Positions 53,964 to 61,655 of a stretch of DNA of 64,000 nt are shown here, in pieces; the stretch's first letter is position 1, and each line of letters begins with the position of its first letter. The translations under genes and the position numbers were made by a program. The stretch spans positions 3,466,501 to 3,530,500 of the forward strand of contig NZ_JAUSZH010000001.1 of assembly GCF_030817355.1 (NCBI RefSeq), written 5' to 3'. This DNA is from Streptomyces sp. V1I1. Lineage in GTDB: Bacteria; Actinomycetota; Actinomycetes; Streptomycetales; Streptomycetaceae. The notes below the pieces were generated by a model that was given only the letters and a program-made list of their open reading frames with translations, had not been told where the DNA came from and ran no database searches.

Positions 53964-54812
53964 GTGTACCCACACGTCGGGGTTGACGCCTCGGGCCTGG
54001 CTACGCTGCGCGCAACGGTCCTCGACCACATGCGCGGCTTCGTCCCCACCGCGTACGCCGTCCCCGCATTCGCCACGCCCCGCCTTGCCGTAAGCGGCCC
54101 TGCCGCCCCCTGCTACGCCCTGGCCGACGGCATCGAGAAGGTGCCGGGGCGCAGCGCCGTCGTTGAGGGGCGGAGGTCGGGCGGCGGGCGGGACGTCGGC
54201 AGACGGGGCAGCCGGGGCGGCTCCGGCGCCTCGACCACCGCCCGCCGGCCCAGCGCCGACAGCGACAGCGCCCGCATGATGGACCTGGTCGAGCGCGCCC
54301 AGGCGGGCGAGGCCGACGCTTTCGGCCGTCTCTACGACCAGTACAGCGACACCGTCTACCGCTATATCTACTACCGCGTTGGCGGCAAGGCGACGGCGGA
54401 GGACCTCACCAGCGAGACCTTCCTGCGCGCCCTGCGCCGTATCTCCACCTTCACCTGGCAGGGCCGCGACTTCGGCGCCTGGCTGGTCACGATCGCCCGC
54501 AATCTGGTGGCCGACCACTTCAAGTCCAGCCGCTTCCGGCTGGAAGTGACCACAGGCGAAATGCTCGACGCCAACGAGGTCGAACGCAGCCCCGAAGACT
54601 CCGTCCTGGAATCCCTGTCGAACGCCGCGCTGCTGGAAGCGGTCCGCAAGCTCAACCCTCAGCAGCAGGAGTGCGTGACCCTGCGCTTCCTGCAAGGCCT
54701 CTCGGTCGCCGAGACGGCCAGGGTGATGGGCAAGAACGAGGGCGCGATCAAGACCCTCCAGTACCGGGCGGTGCGCACCCTGGCCCGGCTCCTCCCCGAC
54801 GACGCCCGCTGA
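53964..54812 (+). CDS. bldN: developmental ECF sigma factor BldN
   Basis: 282 residues from GTG 53964 (GGGAG at 53955). BldN directs transcription of chaplin/rodlin and other aerial-hypha genes in Streptomyces. The first about 95 residues (MYPHVGVDASGLATLRATVL ... STTARRPSADSDSAR) correspond to the N-terminal extension removed from pro-BldN in S. coelicolor. Region 2 is DAFGRLYDQYSDTVYRYIYYR and region 4 is QQQECVTLRFLQGLSVAETARVMGKNEGAIKTLQYRAVRTL. Its anti-sigma gene rsbN follows. Confidence 0.95.
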   Translation: MYPHVGVDASGLATLRATVLDHMRGFVPTAYAVPAFATPRLAVSGPAAPCYALADGIEKVPGRSAVVEGRRSGGGRDVGRRGSRGGSGASTTARRPSADSDSARMMDLVERAQAGEADAFGRLYDQYSDTVYRYIYYRVGGKATAEDLTSETFLRALRRISTFTWQGRDFGAWLVTIARNLVADHFKSSRFRLEVTTGEMLDANEVERSPEDSVLESLSNAALLEAVRKLNPQQQECVTLRFLQGLSVAETARVMGKNEGAIKTLQYRAVRTLARLLPDDAR

Positions 54813-54871
54813 CCCCTCCAACTCACAATCCGTGACGGCTTGATGACGCACTGGTCCGATCATCTTTCGCG

Positions 54872-54900
54872 CGTAACCCAAGTGCCGCGACGCTCGTTGT
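54872..54900 (+). promoter_or_regulatory. BldN-type promoter upstream of rsbN
   Basis: CGTAAC (54872-54877) and CGTTGT (54895-54900) with a 17-base spacer agree with the reported BldN consensus (CGTAAC, about 16 bases, CGTTGa/t). It lies 131 bases before the rsbN start and 60 bases after the bldN stop, which fits direct BldN control of its own anti-sigma gene. Confidence 0.75.
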
Positions 54901-55030
54901 GCGGGATGCAGGCTCCCTGTGGTCACGCCATGCCCACAGCCACTCACTCGATCGTGTGGATGTGCTCAAGGCGTGCAACCTTCCGGACCCCCAGGGGAGT
55001 CGATCGTCATGACGAGAGGAGGTGCCGCCA

Positions 55031-56212
55031 GTGATCGGACAAGTTTCGGCGCACCGGCGGGCGAACGCCTTCGCCCAGGCCTTGGAAGACCAGGCGGCCG
55101 AGCAGCCCACGGAATCGGTCGAACCGACCGAGCACGGACGGCTGTTGGCCCTGGCGAACGGTCTCGGCGAGCTGCCGAAGCCGGAGCTGGACCCCGAGGT
55201 CAAGGTGGTGCAGCGAGCACAGCTCGTGGCTGCCATGGAAGAGATGTTCGCCTCGGGAGGTGCGTCCGAGGGCTCTACGGTGCCCGGGCAACGGACCACC
55301 GGCCGAGGCGCCCATCGGGCCTCCCGGCTCCGGAAATTGCGCCCGCGCTCGCGCTGGACGAAGGGGATCGCAGCCGGCGGTCTCACCGTAGGCGTCGCCG
55401 CGGGGGCCTTCAGCGGAGTGGCCGCTGCCAGTTCCGAGGCTCTTCCAGGTGACTCGCTGTACGGGCTGAAGCGTGGCATGGAAGATTTCAAGCTCGGCAT
55501 GGCGGACGACGACTCCGACCGCGGCGAGCTCTACCTCGACCAGGCATCCAACCGCCTCAGCGAGGCCCGCCGCCTCATGGAGCGCGGCCGGGCGGGCGAC
55601 ATGGACCACGAGTCGCTCGGCGAGGTCCGCCGAGCGCTCAACGGCATGCGGCACGACGCCAGCGAGGGACACCGCCTGCTGAGCGCGGCGTACGAACGGG
55701 ACGGATCACTCGGCCCGATGGCGACGCTCAATTCGTTCTCCCGGTCGCACCGCGACGCGTGGAACGGGCTCCGCGACCGGCTGCCGGTCCAGCTGACCGA
55801 CGTGGGCGACGAGGTGAACTCCGTCTTCGACGCCATAGACCAGGAGGTCGGCCCGCTGGAGTCGCTGCTGCCCCGGGCCCCGGAGAAGGGCCGCGGCTCC
55901 CAGCAGTCCGGCTCGGCCACGCAGGACTCCGGCAGGACCTCGGGCCCTGGGCTTACGACACCGTCCGCAAGCGGCACCAGCGACAACCGCCCCGGCGAGG
56001 TCGGCCGGCCGCACCCGTCCGGTTCGGGCACCACGGCGGCCGAGGGCCTGCTCGGCGGGAACACGGGCGGCCTGTTCGAGACCCCGGCGAACGGCGCGTC
56101 ACCGTACCCGTCCGGCAAGAACTCCACGCCGCCGCAGCCGGATGTCACGATCCCGCCGCTGCTGCCGGGGATCCTGCCCGGGCTTGGCTTCGACAGCGAG
56201 GACGACCAGTAA
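55031..56212 (+). CDS. rsbN: anti-sigma factor RsbN
   Basis: 393 residues from GTG 55031 (AGAGGAGG eight bases upstream; GTG 55022 is less likely). The N-terminal cytoplasmic part (AHRRANAFAQALEDQAAEQP ... AAMEEMFASGG) binds BldN. One transmembrane segment (IAAGGLTVGVAAGAFSGVAA, about residues 117-136) leads to an extracytoplasmic DUF5667 domain (LPGDSLYGLKRGMEDFKLGM). The tail is Ser/Gly/Pro-rich. Position after bldN and topology match SCO3324-type RsbN. Confidence 0.92.
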   Translation: MIGQVSAHRRANAFAQALEDQAAEQPTESVEPTEHGRLLALANGLGELPKPELDPEVKVVQRAQLVAAMEEMFASGGASEGSTVPGQRTTGRGAHRASRLRKLRPRSRWTKGIAAGGLTVGVAAGAFSGVAAASSEALPGDSLYGLKRGMEDFKLGMADDDSDRGELYLDQASNRLSEARRLMERGRAGDMDHESLGEVRRALNGMRHDASEGHRLLSAAYERDGSLGPMATLNSFSRSHRDAWNGLRDRLPVQLTDVGDEVNSVFDAIDQEVGPLESLLPRAPEKGRGSQQSGSATQDSGRTSGPGLTTPSASGTSDNRPGEVGRPHPSGSGTTAAEGLLGGNTGGLFETPANGASPYPSGKNSTPPQPDVTIPPLLPGILPGLGFDSEDDQ

Positions 56213-56228
56213 GTACGTCGGTACATGG

Positions 56229-56267
56229 GTGAGGGCGGCTGCTCCCAGAAGGAGCAGTCGCCCTCAC
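56229..56267. terminator. bidirectional hairpin terminator
   Basis: GTGAGGGCGGCTGCTCC and GGAGCAGTCGCCCTCAC pair over 17 positions with one mismatch and a five-base loop, between the convergent rsbN and acyltransferase genes. Confidence 0.8.
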
Positions 56268-56271
56268 CCGT

Positions 56272-56331
56272 GTCTCAGAAGAACAGGTCTCGGAGGAAAA
56301 GGTCTCGGAGGAACAGGTCTCAGAAGAACAC
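56272..56331. repeat. four 15-bp tandem repeats containing the acyltransferase stop codon
   Basis: Units at 56272, 56287, 56302 and 56317 follow GTCTCrGArGAAmAG. On the minus strand the 56317 unit encodes FF and TGA, the end of the acyltransferase. The next two units would read DLFLR DLFLR in the same frame, and the last ends again in FF-TGA. Confidence 0.9.
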
Positions 56332-57378
56332 CGAGCGGCGCTGCACGAGCAACTTGTACAGCGTGTGCTGGATCTGCTCCCGCACCTGATCCGTCAGGTT
56401 GAACATCAGCATCGGATCCTCCGCCGCCTCCGGCGGATACCCGTCCGTCGGGATCGGCTCGCCGAACTGGATCGTCCACTTCGTCGGCAGCGGCACCGCA
56501 CCCAGCGGCCCAAGCCATGGGAACGTCGGCGTGATCGGGAAGTACGGGAAGCCCAGCAGCCGCGCCAGCGTCTTCGCGTTGCCGAGCATCGGGTAGATCT
56601 CCTCCGCCCCGACGATCGAGCACGGCACAATCGGCGCCCCCGCCCGCAGCGCCGTCGACACAAAGCCGCCGCGCCCGAACCGCTGAAGCTTGTAGCGGTC
56701 GCTGAACGGCTTGCCGATGCCCTTGAAGCCCTCCGGCATCACCCCGACCACCTCGCCGCGCTGGAGCAGCCGCTCCGCGTCCTCAGAGCACGCCAGGGTG
56801 TGACCGGCCTTGCGGGCCAGCTCGTTGACCACCGGCAGCATGAACACCAAGTCCGCGGCGAGCAGCCGCAGATGGCGGCCCGCCGGATGGTTATCGTGGA
56901 CGGCGACCTGCATCATCAGCCCGTCCAGCGGCAGCGTCCCCGAGTGGTTCGCCACCACCAGCGCCCCGCCGTCGGACGGGATGTTCTCGACGCCCTTCAC
57001 TTCGACCCGGAAGTACTTCTCGTACAGCGGCCGGACCATCGACATCAGGACCTGGTCGGTGAGCTCCTTGTCGTAACCGAACTCGTCGACCTCGTAGTCA
57101 CCGGTGACCCGCCGACGCAGGAACGCAAGACCGCCCGCGATCCGCCGCTCCCAGCCGGCGCTCCCGCCCACCCGCTCCTGGACCGCCGGGGGCTCCTGGC
57201 CAATCGATTCAGCAGCCCGCACCACCCCCTGCGCAGGCACGGGGCTGACCGGAACCTCGCGTACGGCCGCGGGCTCGGCCTTCCGGCGACTGCCCCCTGC
57301 GGGGCGCCGCCGCGCCGATCGCTGCGCGCTGCCGCGCGAACGGTCGTCGTCGAACGGAATGACCTTGGCGTCCGCCAT
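56320..57378 (-). CDS. lysophospholipid/glycerol-3-phosphate acyltransferase (PlsC domain)
   Basis: 352 residues. After a 100-residue Arg/Pro/Gly-rich head, the PlsC domain shows NHSGTLPLDG (NHxxxxD, about residue 143), VFMLPVVNELARKAG, GVMPEGFKGIG (about 214) and APIVPCSIVGAEE. It acylates glycerophosphate or a related lipid at the membrane. It is followed upstream in the operon by the epimerase gene (15 bases apart). The stop sits inside a 15-bp tandem repeat array. Confidence 0.9.
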   Translation of the reverse strand: MADAKVIPFDDDRSRGSAQRSARRRPAGGSRRKAEPAAVREVPVSPVPAQGVVRAAESIGQEPPAVQERVGGSAGWERRIAGGLAFLRRRVTGDYEVDEFGYDKELTDQVLMSMVRPLYEKYFRVEVKGVENIPSDGGALVVANHSGTLPLDGLMMQVAVHDNHPAGRHLRLLAADLVFMLPVVNELARKAGHTLACSEDAERLLQRGEVVGVMPEGFKGIGKPFSDRYKLQRFGRGGFVSTALRAGAPIVPCSIVGAEEIYPMLGNAKTLARLLGFPYFPITPTFPWLGPLGAVPLPTKWTIQFGEPIPTDGYPPEAAEDPMLMFNLTDQVREQIQHTLYKLLVQRRSVFF

Positions 57379-57393
57379 CGTTGGCTGCGCTCC

Positions 57394-58524
57394 TTATTCG
57401 GCGTCGCTCTGAGTCGTCTTGGTGGTCTGGGTGGTCTGGGTGGTCTGGGTGGTGGCAGCCATCTGCCCGGCTGTCGTACGGGCATGCACACCGCCCACGA
57501 AAGGCAGCGCCGCCGCCACCTGGTCCACCGCCCTCGCGAGGGTCTCCGGCGGCAGCAGCCCCGGACCCCGGCTGCGGGCGAAGTCCGCAAAGGCCTCCGC
57601 GGTCGTGTACTTCGGGTCGAAGCCCAGTGTTTCGCGCATCTGCGATGTGCTCACCACCCGGCCGTGCGTGAGCAGCCGGATCTGCTCGGGCGAGAAGTCC
57701 GTGACGCCGACCGTACGCAGCGCGGAGCCGACCCAGGTGACGGCGGGCAGCAGCACCGGCATCGTCGGCCGCCCCAGCCGCCGTGAGCACTGCGAGAGAA
57801 GCAGCACGCCGTCGCCCGCGACATTGAACGTGCCGCTGTTGAGCGTCCCGCGCCGCGGCTCGTGCAAGGCGATCCGCAGAACGTCGATCACATCGTCCTC
57901 GTGGACGAACTGCAGCCGCGGGTCGTAGCCGAAGACGGTCGGCATGACGGGCAGCGAGAAGAACTCGGCGAGCGGGGAGTCCGCGCACGGCCCGAGGATG
58001 TTCGCGAAGCGCAGCACGCACACCGCGACGTCGGGCCGCCGCCGGGCGAAGCCGCGTACGTATCCCTCGACCTCCACCGCGTCCTTCGCGAAGCCGCCGC
58101 TCGGCAGGGACTTGGGCGGGGTGGTCTCGGTGAAGACGGCGGGGTCGCGGGGCGCGGAGCCGTACACGCTCGTACTGGACTTGATCACCAGCCGCTTGAC
58201 GGTCGGCGACTTCTGGCAGGCGCCGAGCAGCTGCATGGTGCCGATGACGTTGGTCTCCTTGACCGTCGTACGGCCGCCGGCGCCGAGCGGCGTACCCGTG
58301 ACGTCCATGTGCACGACGGTGTCGACGGCATACTCGGCCAGCACCCGCGCTATCGCGGGCTGGCGGATGTCCGCGCGGACGAAGTCGGCCCCGCCCAGAT
58401 GATGCTGGGGCCCCACCGCGTCGACGCCGATCACCCGGTCCACCTCGGGATCCCGCTGGATTCGCCGTACGAGACGGCCTCCGAGCTGCCGGGCCACTCC
58501 GGTGACGAGCACGACCTTCCCCAA
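57394..58524 (-). CDS. NAD-dependent epimerase/dehydratase (extended SDR)
   Basis: 376 residues from TTG 58524 (GGAAGG eight bases upstream), giving MGKVVLVTGVARQLGGRLVR. The NAD motif is VTGVARQLGG (TGxxxxxG). SSTSVYGSAPRD and the expected catalytic region follow, but the YxxxK motif is not evident (it reads FAKDAVEVEGYVRGFARR). FANILGPCADSPLAEFF and RLQFVHEDDVIDVL are typical of the UDP-sugar epimerase branch. The C-terminus is a TTQ repeat (TTQTTQTTQTTKTTQSDAE). Confidence 0.87.
   Translation of the reverse strand: MGKVVLVTGVARQLGGRLVRRIQRDPEVDRVIGVDAVGPQHHLGGADFVRADIRQPAIARVLAEYAVDTVVHMDVTGTPLGAGGRTTVKETNVIGTMQLLGACQKSPTVKRLVIKSSTSVYGSAPRDPAVFTETTPPKSLPSGGFAKDAVEVEGYVRGFARRRPDVAVCVLRFANILGPCADSPLAEFFSLPVMPTVFGYDPRLQFVHEDDVIDVLRIALHEPRRGTLNSGTFNVAGDGVLLLSQCSRRLGRPTMPVLLPAVTWVGSALRTVGVTDFSPEQIRLLTHGRVVSTSQMRETLGFDPKYTTAEAFADFARSRGPGLLPPETLARAVDQVAAALPFVGGVHARTTAGQMAATTQTTQTTQTTKTTQSDAE
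57412..57453. repeat. 9-bp tandem repeat in the 3' coding end of the epimerase gene
   Basis: GGTGGTCTG is repeated exactly at 57421, 57430 and 57439 with a diverged copy before (GTCGTCTTG) and a partial one after. It encodes the TTQ repeat at the protein end. Confidence 0.9.
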
Positions 58525-58718
58525 GACCAGCGCCTTCCCATAGGTCCGCCTAGGTCCACCTTTACGCGTCACCGTAGCGGTTCGGTGTTGCGCTGTGATG
58601 ACCGCGCGGCGCACTTTTGCCGGCGTCGCAGAAATGGACGCAAAAATAGGCCACCACAACACCGCGGCCCTCCCACCGTGCTGGTGGAAGGGCCGCGGCG
58701 ACACGTACAGCCTGTCGC

Positions 58719-58817
58719 TTACTTCTTGTTACGACGCTGAACGCGGGTGCGCTTGAGCAGCTTGCGGTGCTTCTTCTTCGCCATCCGCTTGCGCCGCTTC
58801 TTGATAACAGAGCCCAC
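58719..58817 (-). CDS. small ribosomal protein bS22 (AURKAIP1/COX24 domain)
   Basis: 32 residues from GTG 58817: [20 protein letters not shown] then [12 protein letters not shown]. Almost entirely basic. It matches the mycobacterial 30S protein bS22, which lies near the decoding centre. It is easily missed by gene finders. It lies 195 bases upstream of the epimerase gene on the same strand. Confidence 0.9.
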   Translation of the reverse strand: MGSVIKKRRKRMAKKKHRKLLKRTRVQRRNKK

Positions 58818-58939
58818 GACTACCCTCGCTCACTTCTCTTCACTCGGTGCGGGGCGTCTGGGCCCACACGACCTACGTCGGCCTAGCCTACCTGCCGCCG
58901 AGTGAGGGACGTAATCCGAGGGGAACCGGCCGGCTCCGA

Positions 58940-59152
58940 CTACGCGGATTCCACCCCCACGAAGGATTCGCGGAGGTACTCGTGAACCGCTTGCTCCGGA
59001 ACCCGGAAGGACCTGCCCACCCGGATCGCCGGCAGATGACCGCTGTGCACCAAGCGGTACACGGTCATCTTCGACACTCGCATCACCGAGGCGACTTCCG
59101 CCACGGTAAGGAACTTGACCTCGTTGAGAGGCCTCTCGCTGCCAGCAGCCAT
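58940..59152 (-). CDS. bdtA: BldC-like small MerR/excisionase-type DNA-binding protein
   Basis: 70 residues from ATG 59152: LNEVKFLTVAEVASVMRVSKMTVYRLVHSGHLPAIRVGRSFRVPEQAVHEYLRESF. The helix-turn-helix is of the excisionase/BldC type. Position between bS22 and the phosphatase matches S. coelicolor SCO3328, which I recall being named bdtA, a BldD target; the name should be checked. No operator is read with confidence. Confidence 0.8.
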   Translation of the reverse strand: MAAGSERPLNEVKFLTVAEVASVMRVSKMTVYRLVHSGHLPAIRVGRSFRVPEQAVHEYLRESFVGVESA

Positions 59153-59280
59153 GACCCACCTGTACCTTCCGCACATGACGCACACCGGCTTCCCCTCCGG
59201 TGACTCTTCGTCGCTGTGCGCTCACTCCCCAGACTAGGGGCGGGTGATGCGAGTGGGGAAGAGGAGCAGCCATCGGCCGC

Positions 59281-60096
59281 CTACTGTGACAGACACGCTC
59301 GATTGAGTACATAGCGAGTAAGCGGTCGGTAGTAATCAGACCGCACAGCGTCATCAAGCGGAACGGCTACGGACACCCGCCCCTCGGCCTCGCCGACGAA
59401 CAGCGCGGGATCGTCCGTATCAGCCAGACCGATGGCCTCAATCCCCAGCTGACCTGCCCCGCAGACCCAGCCGTGGTCCCCGACGACCAGCTCGGGCAGC
59501 GGCCCTCCGCACTCCGCGACGCTCTCCAGGGCGGCCCGAACCGGGAGCGGTGAGTGGGTGTGTGCGCCGGTCCCACTGCCGGCGCCCTGTGCGCCGGGTT
59601 CCCGCATCAGCGCGACTCCTCGTGCGTACTCAAGGTTGTACGTGCGTACGCCGAACCGGGTCGTTATGTCGACACATCGCCCCTTCGCGGGTGTGAGTAC
59701 AAGACACCCCGCCGCCGACAAAGCGTCTGCCAGCCCGGCGTAGAACCCGAGCAGCCGATGCGGATGCCCGGTCCCGAACAGCACGGCACCCCGCCGCGCG
59801 GCCACCTCCCCAAGCCGCTCGGCAAACGCGACGAGCCCGCTCAACGTCCGCTCCGGATCGATGACATCGGGCCCTGCGGTGTGGTGGGGGTCGTCCGAGA
59901 CACCGCACTTGTCAGCCATCAGCGCGATCAAGTCCCGCTCGCCCCAGTCCCATTCGGGATCGAGCCCGAGGGTGACGCGGGGATCCCTGGCGGCGAAGAG
60001 GCGATAGCTGCGCAGACTCTCCTCACGCGACGTGGCCACGGGCCCGGCCAGCCGTGCAGCCAGGAGATGCGCACGTAACGCTCCGGTACTCAACAC
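59281..60096 (-). CDS. phosphatase-like protein of the Streptomyces bldN region
   Basis: 271 residues. LLFARDPRVTLGLDPEWDWGERDLIALMADKCGVSDDP-type text (FAARDPRVTLGLDPEWDW) and AVLFGTGHPHRLLGFYAGLADAL are distinctive. The latter glycine-His turn resembles phosphoesterase or deacetylase-like folds. PAKGRCVDITTRFGVRTYNL and ELVVGDHGWVCGAGQLGIEAIGLADTDDP follow, with a conserved aspartate pair (VGDHGW; ADTDDPA). In S. coelicolor the equivalent gene is annotated as a phosphatase. I cannot confirm a catalytic residue set. Confidence 0.65.
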   Translation of the reverse strand: MLSTGALRAHLLAARLAGPVATSREESLRSYRLFAARDPRVTLGLDPEWDWGERDLIALMADKCGVSDDPHHTAGPDVIDPERTLSGLVAFAERLGEVAARRGAVLFGTGHPHRLLGFYAGLADALSAAGCLVLTPAKGRCVDITTRFGVRTYNLEYARGVALMREPGAQGAGSGTGAHTHSPLPVRAALESVAECGGPLPELVVGDHGWVCGAGQLGIEAIGLADTDDPALFVGEAEGRVSVAVPLDDAVRSDYYRPLTRYVLNRACLSQ

Positions 60097-60479
60097 TCTG
60101 CTGATGCTCCCGCACGGCTCTGATCCGACGGGTCAAAAGGCTGGATACGCCGCACAGTTGGCGTAACGGCACTGGGCACCCCGCACAGCGGCAGCCGCCC
60201 ACACCGCGAACGCCCGCACCGCCAGGGGCGTGGGGATCAAGGGCGGGCGGGTGGGGTCAACCCCCCGGGTCCGGGGCGGAGCCCCGGTTCGGGACTGGGC
60301 GGGATGGTGTGGGGCGGGGAAACGCCCCGCGCAGCGGCACCCGCCCACACCGCGCAGACGCCCGCGCCGCACAGACGCCCTTTCCGCACAGACGCCGGCA
60401 ACCAGGACCCGGGACCCGCACCGCGGACCCCGCCGCCGGGGGCCCGCCCCGCGGACCCCCGGTACCCGTACCGCGCCCC
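60097..60479. other. gene-less spacer with partial intergenic palindrome
   Basis: No supported gene in 383 bases. GTCCGGGGCGGAGCCCCGG (about 60272) is an arm pair like those of units A and B, without the rest of the unit. Several A/C-rich microrepeats (CGCACAGACGCC) follow at 60350-60395. Long frames on either strand are composition artefacts. Confidence 0.6.
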
Positions 60480-61655
60480 CTACGCCAGCAACCCCCGCAG
60501 CGGAAACACCGCCCGCCGCGTGGCCAGCACCGCCTGATCAACCCGATCCGCCGGGTCGTACCCTTCCTCCCACCCCCGCCACACCGGATCCAGCCCATCC
60601 GTCATCCGCCCCGGCGCCACCCGCCGCGTCCGCGCATACACCGCATCCCGCCACGACGACGGAATCACAGACTCCGGCTCCACCGGCGCGTGCCCCGCGA
60701 TCCCCACCAAGTGCGTCCACGACCGCGGCACCACTTCCACCACTTCGTACCCGCCGCCCCCCAGGGCGACCCAGCGCCCCCCGTCCACGTACTCATGCGC
60801 CAACGCGTGACAAGAGGCCTGCACCACCCGCTGCGCATCCAACGACACGGCCAGATGCGCCAGCGGATCGTCGAAGTGCGTATCGGCCCCGTGCTGCGTC
60901 ACCAGCACCTGCGGCCGGAAGTCCGCCAGCAACTCCGGCACCACCGCGTGAAACGCCCGCAGCCACCCCGCGTCCCCCGTCCCGGCCGACAGCGCCAGAT
61001 TCACCGCACTGCCCTCGGCCGCACCCGGCGCCCCCGTCTCCTCGGGCCACCCCGTCCCCGGAAAGAGCGTCCGCGGATGCTCATGCAGCGACACGGTCAG
61101 CACCCGCGGGTCGTCCCAGAACGTCGCCTGCACCCCATCGCCGTGATGCACATCGACATCCACATACGCGACCCGCTCCGCCCCCAGCTCCAGCAGCCGG
61201 GCAATGGCCAGCGACGCGTCGTTGTAGATGCAGAACCCTGCCGCCGAACCCGGCATCGCATGGTGCAGCCCGCCCGCGAAGTTCACCGCATGCGTCGCCT
61301 CCCCGCGCCACACCGCCTCCGCCGCCCCCACCGACTGCCCCGCGATCAGCGCCGACGCCTCATGCATCCCCACGAACGCCGGGTCGTCCATCGTCCCCAG
61401 CCCGTACGCCTGGTCCGCAGCCCGCGGATCCGCCGACGCCGCCCGCACCGCCGCCACGTAGTCCTCGCGGTGTACGAGCCGGAGCGTCGAGTCCCCGGCC
61501 GGCTTCGCGGCCACCACATCCAGGGCACGATCAAGCCCGTACGCCCGCACCAACTCCATGGTCAGCGCAAGCCGCACCGGATCCATCGGATGGCCGTTCC
61601 CGAAGTCATACTTCGTTACCGCCTCGTCCCACATCAACAACCCGCGGCCGCTCAT
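60480..61655 (-). CDS. acuC: AcuC-like class II histone-deacetylase-family protein
   Basis: 391 residues from ATG 61655. AcuC removes acetyl groups from acetyl-CoA synthetase in Bacillus; here the target is unproven. HDAC residues are present: FAGGLHHAMPGSAAGFCIYND (HH pair, about 127-128), VAYVDVDVHHGDGVQATFWDD (zinc D and H, about 160-175), QHGADTHFDDPLAHL (zinc Asp), and GGGGYEV. The 5' end overlaps the MFS gene by 50 bases on the same strand, an unusually long overlap. Confidence 0.92.
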   Translation of the reverse strand: MSGRGLLMWDEAVTKYDFGNGHPMDPVRLALTMELVRAYGLDRALDVVAAKPAGDSTLRLVHREDYVAAVRAASADPRAADQAYGLGTMDDPAFVGMHEASALIAGQSVGAAEAVWRGEATHAVNFAGGLHHAMPGSAAGFCIYNDASLAIARLLELGAERVAYVDVDVHHGDGVQATFWDDPRVLTVSLHEHPRTLFPGTGWPEETGAPGAAEGSAVNLALSAGTGDAGWLRAFHAVVPELLADFRPQVLVTQHGADTHFDDPLAHLAVSLDAQRVVQASCHALAHEYVDGGRWVALGGGGYEVVEVVPRSWTHLVGIAGHAPVEPESVIPSSWRDAVYARTRRVAPGRMTDGLDPVWRGWEEGYDPADRVDQAVLATRRAVFPLRGLLA

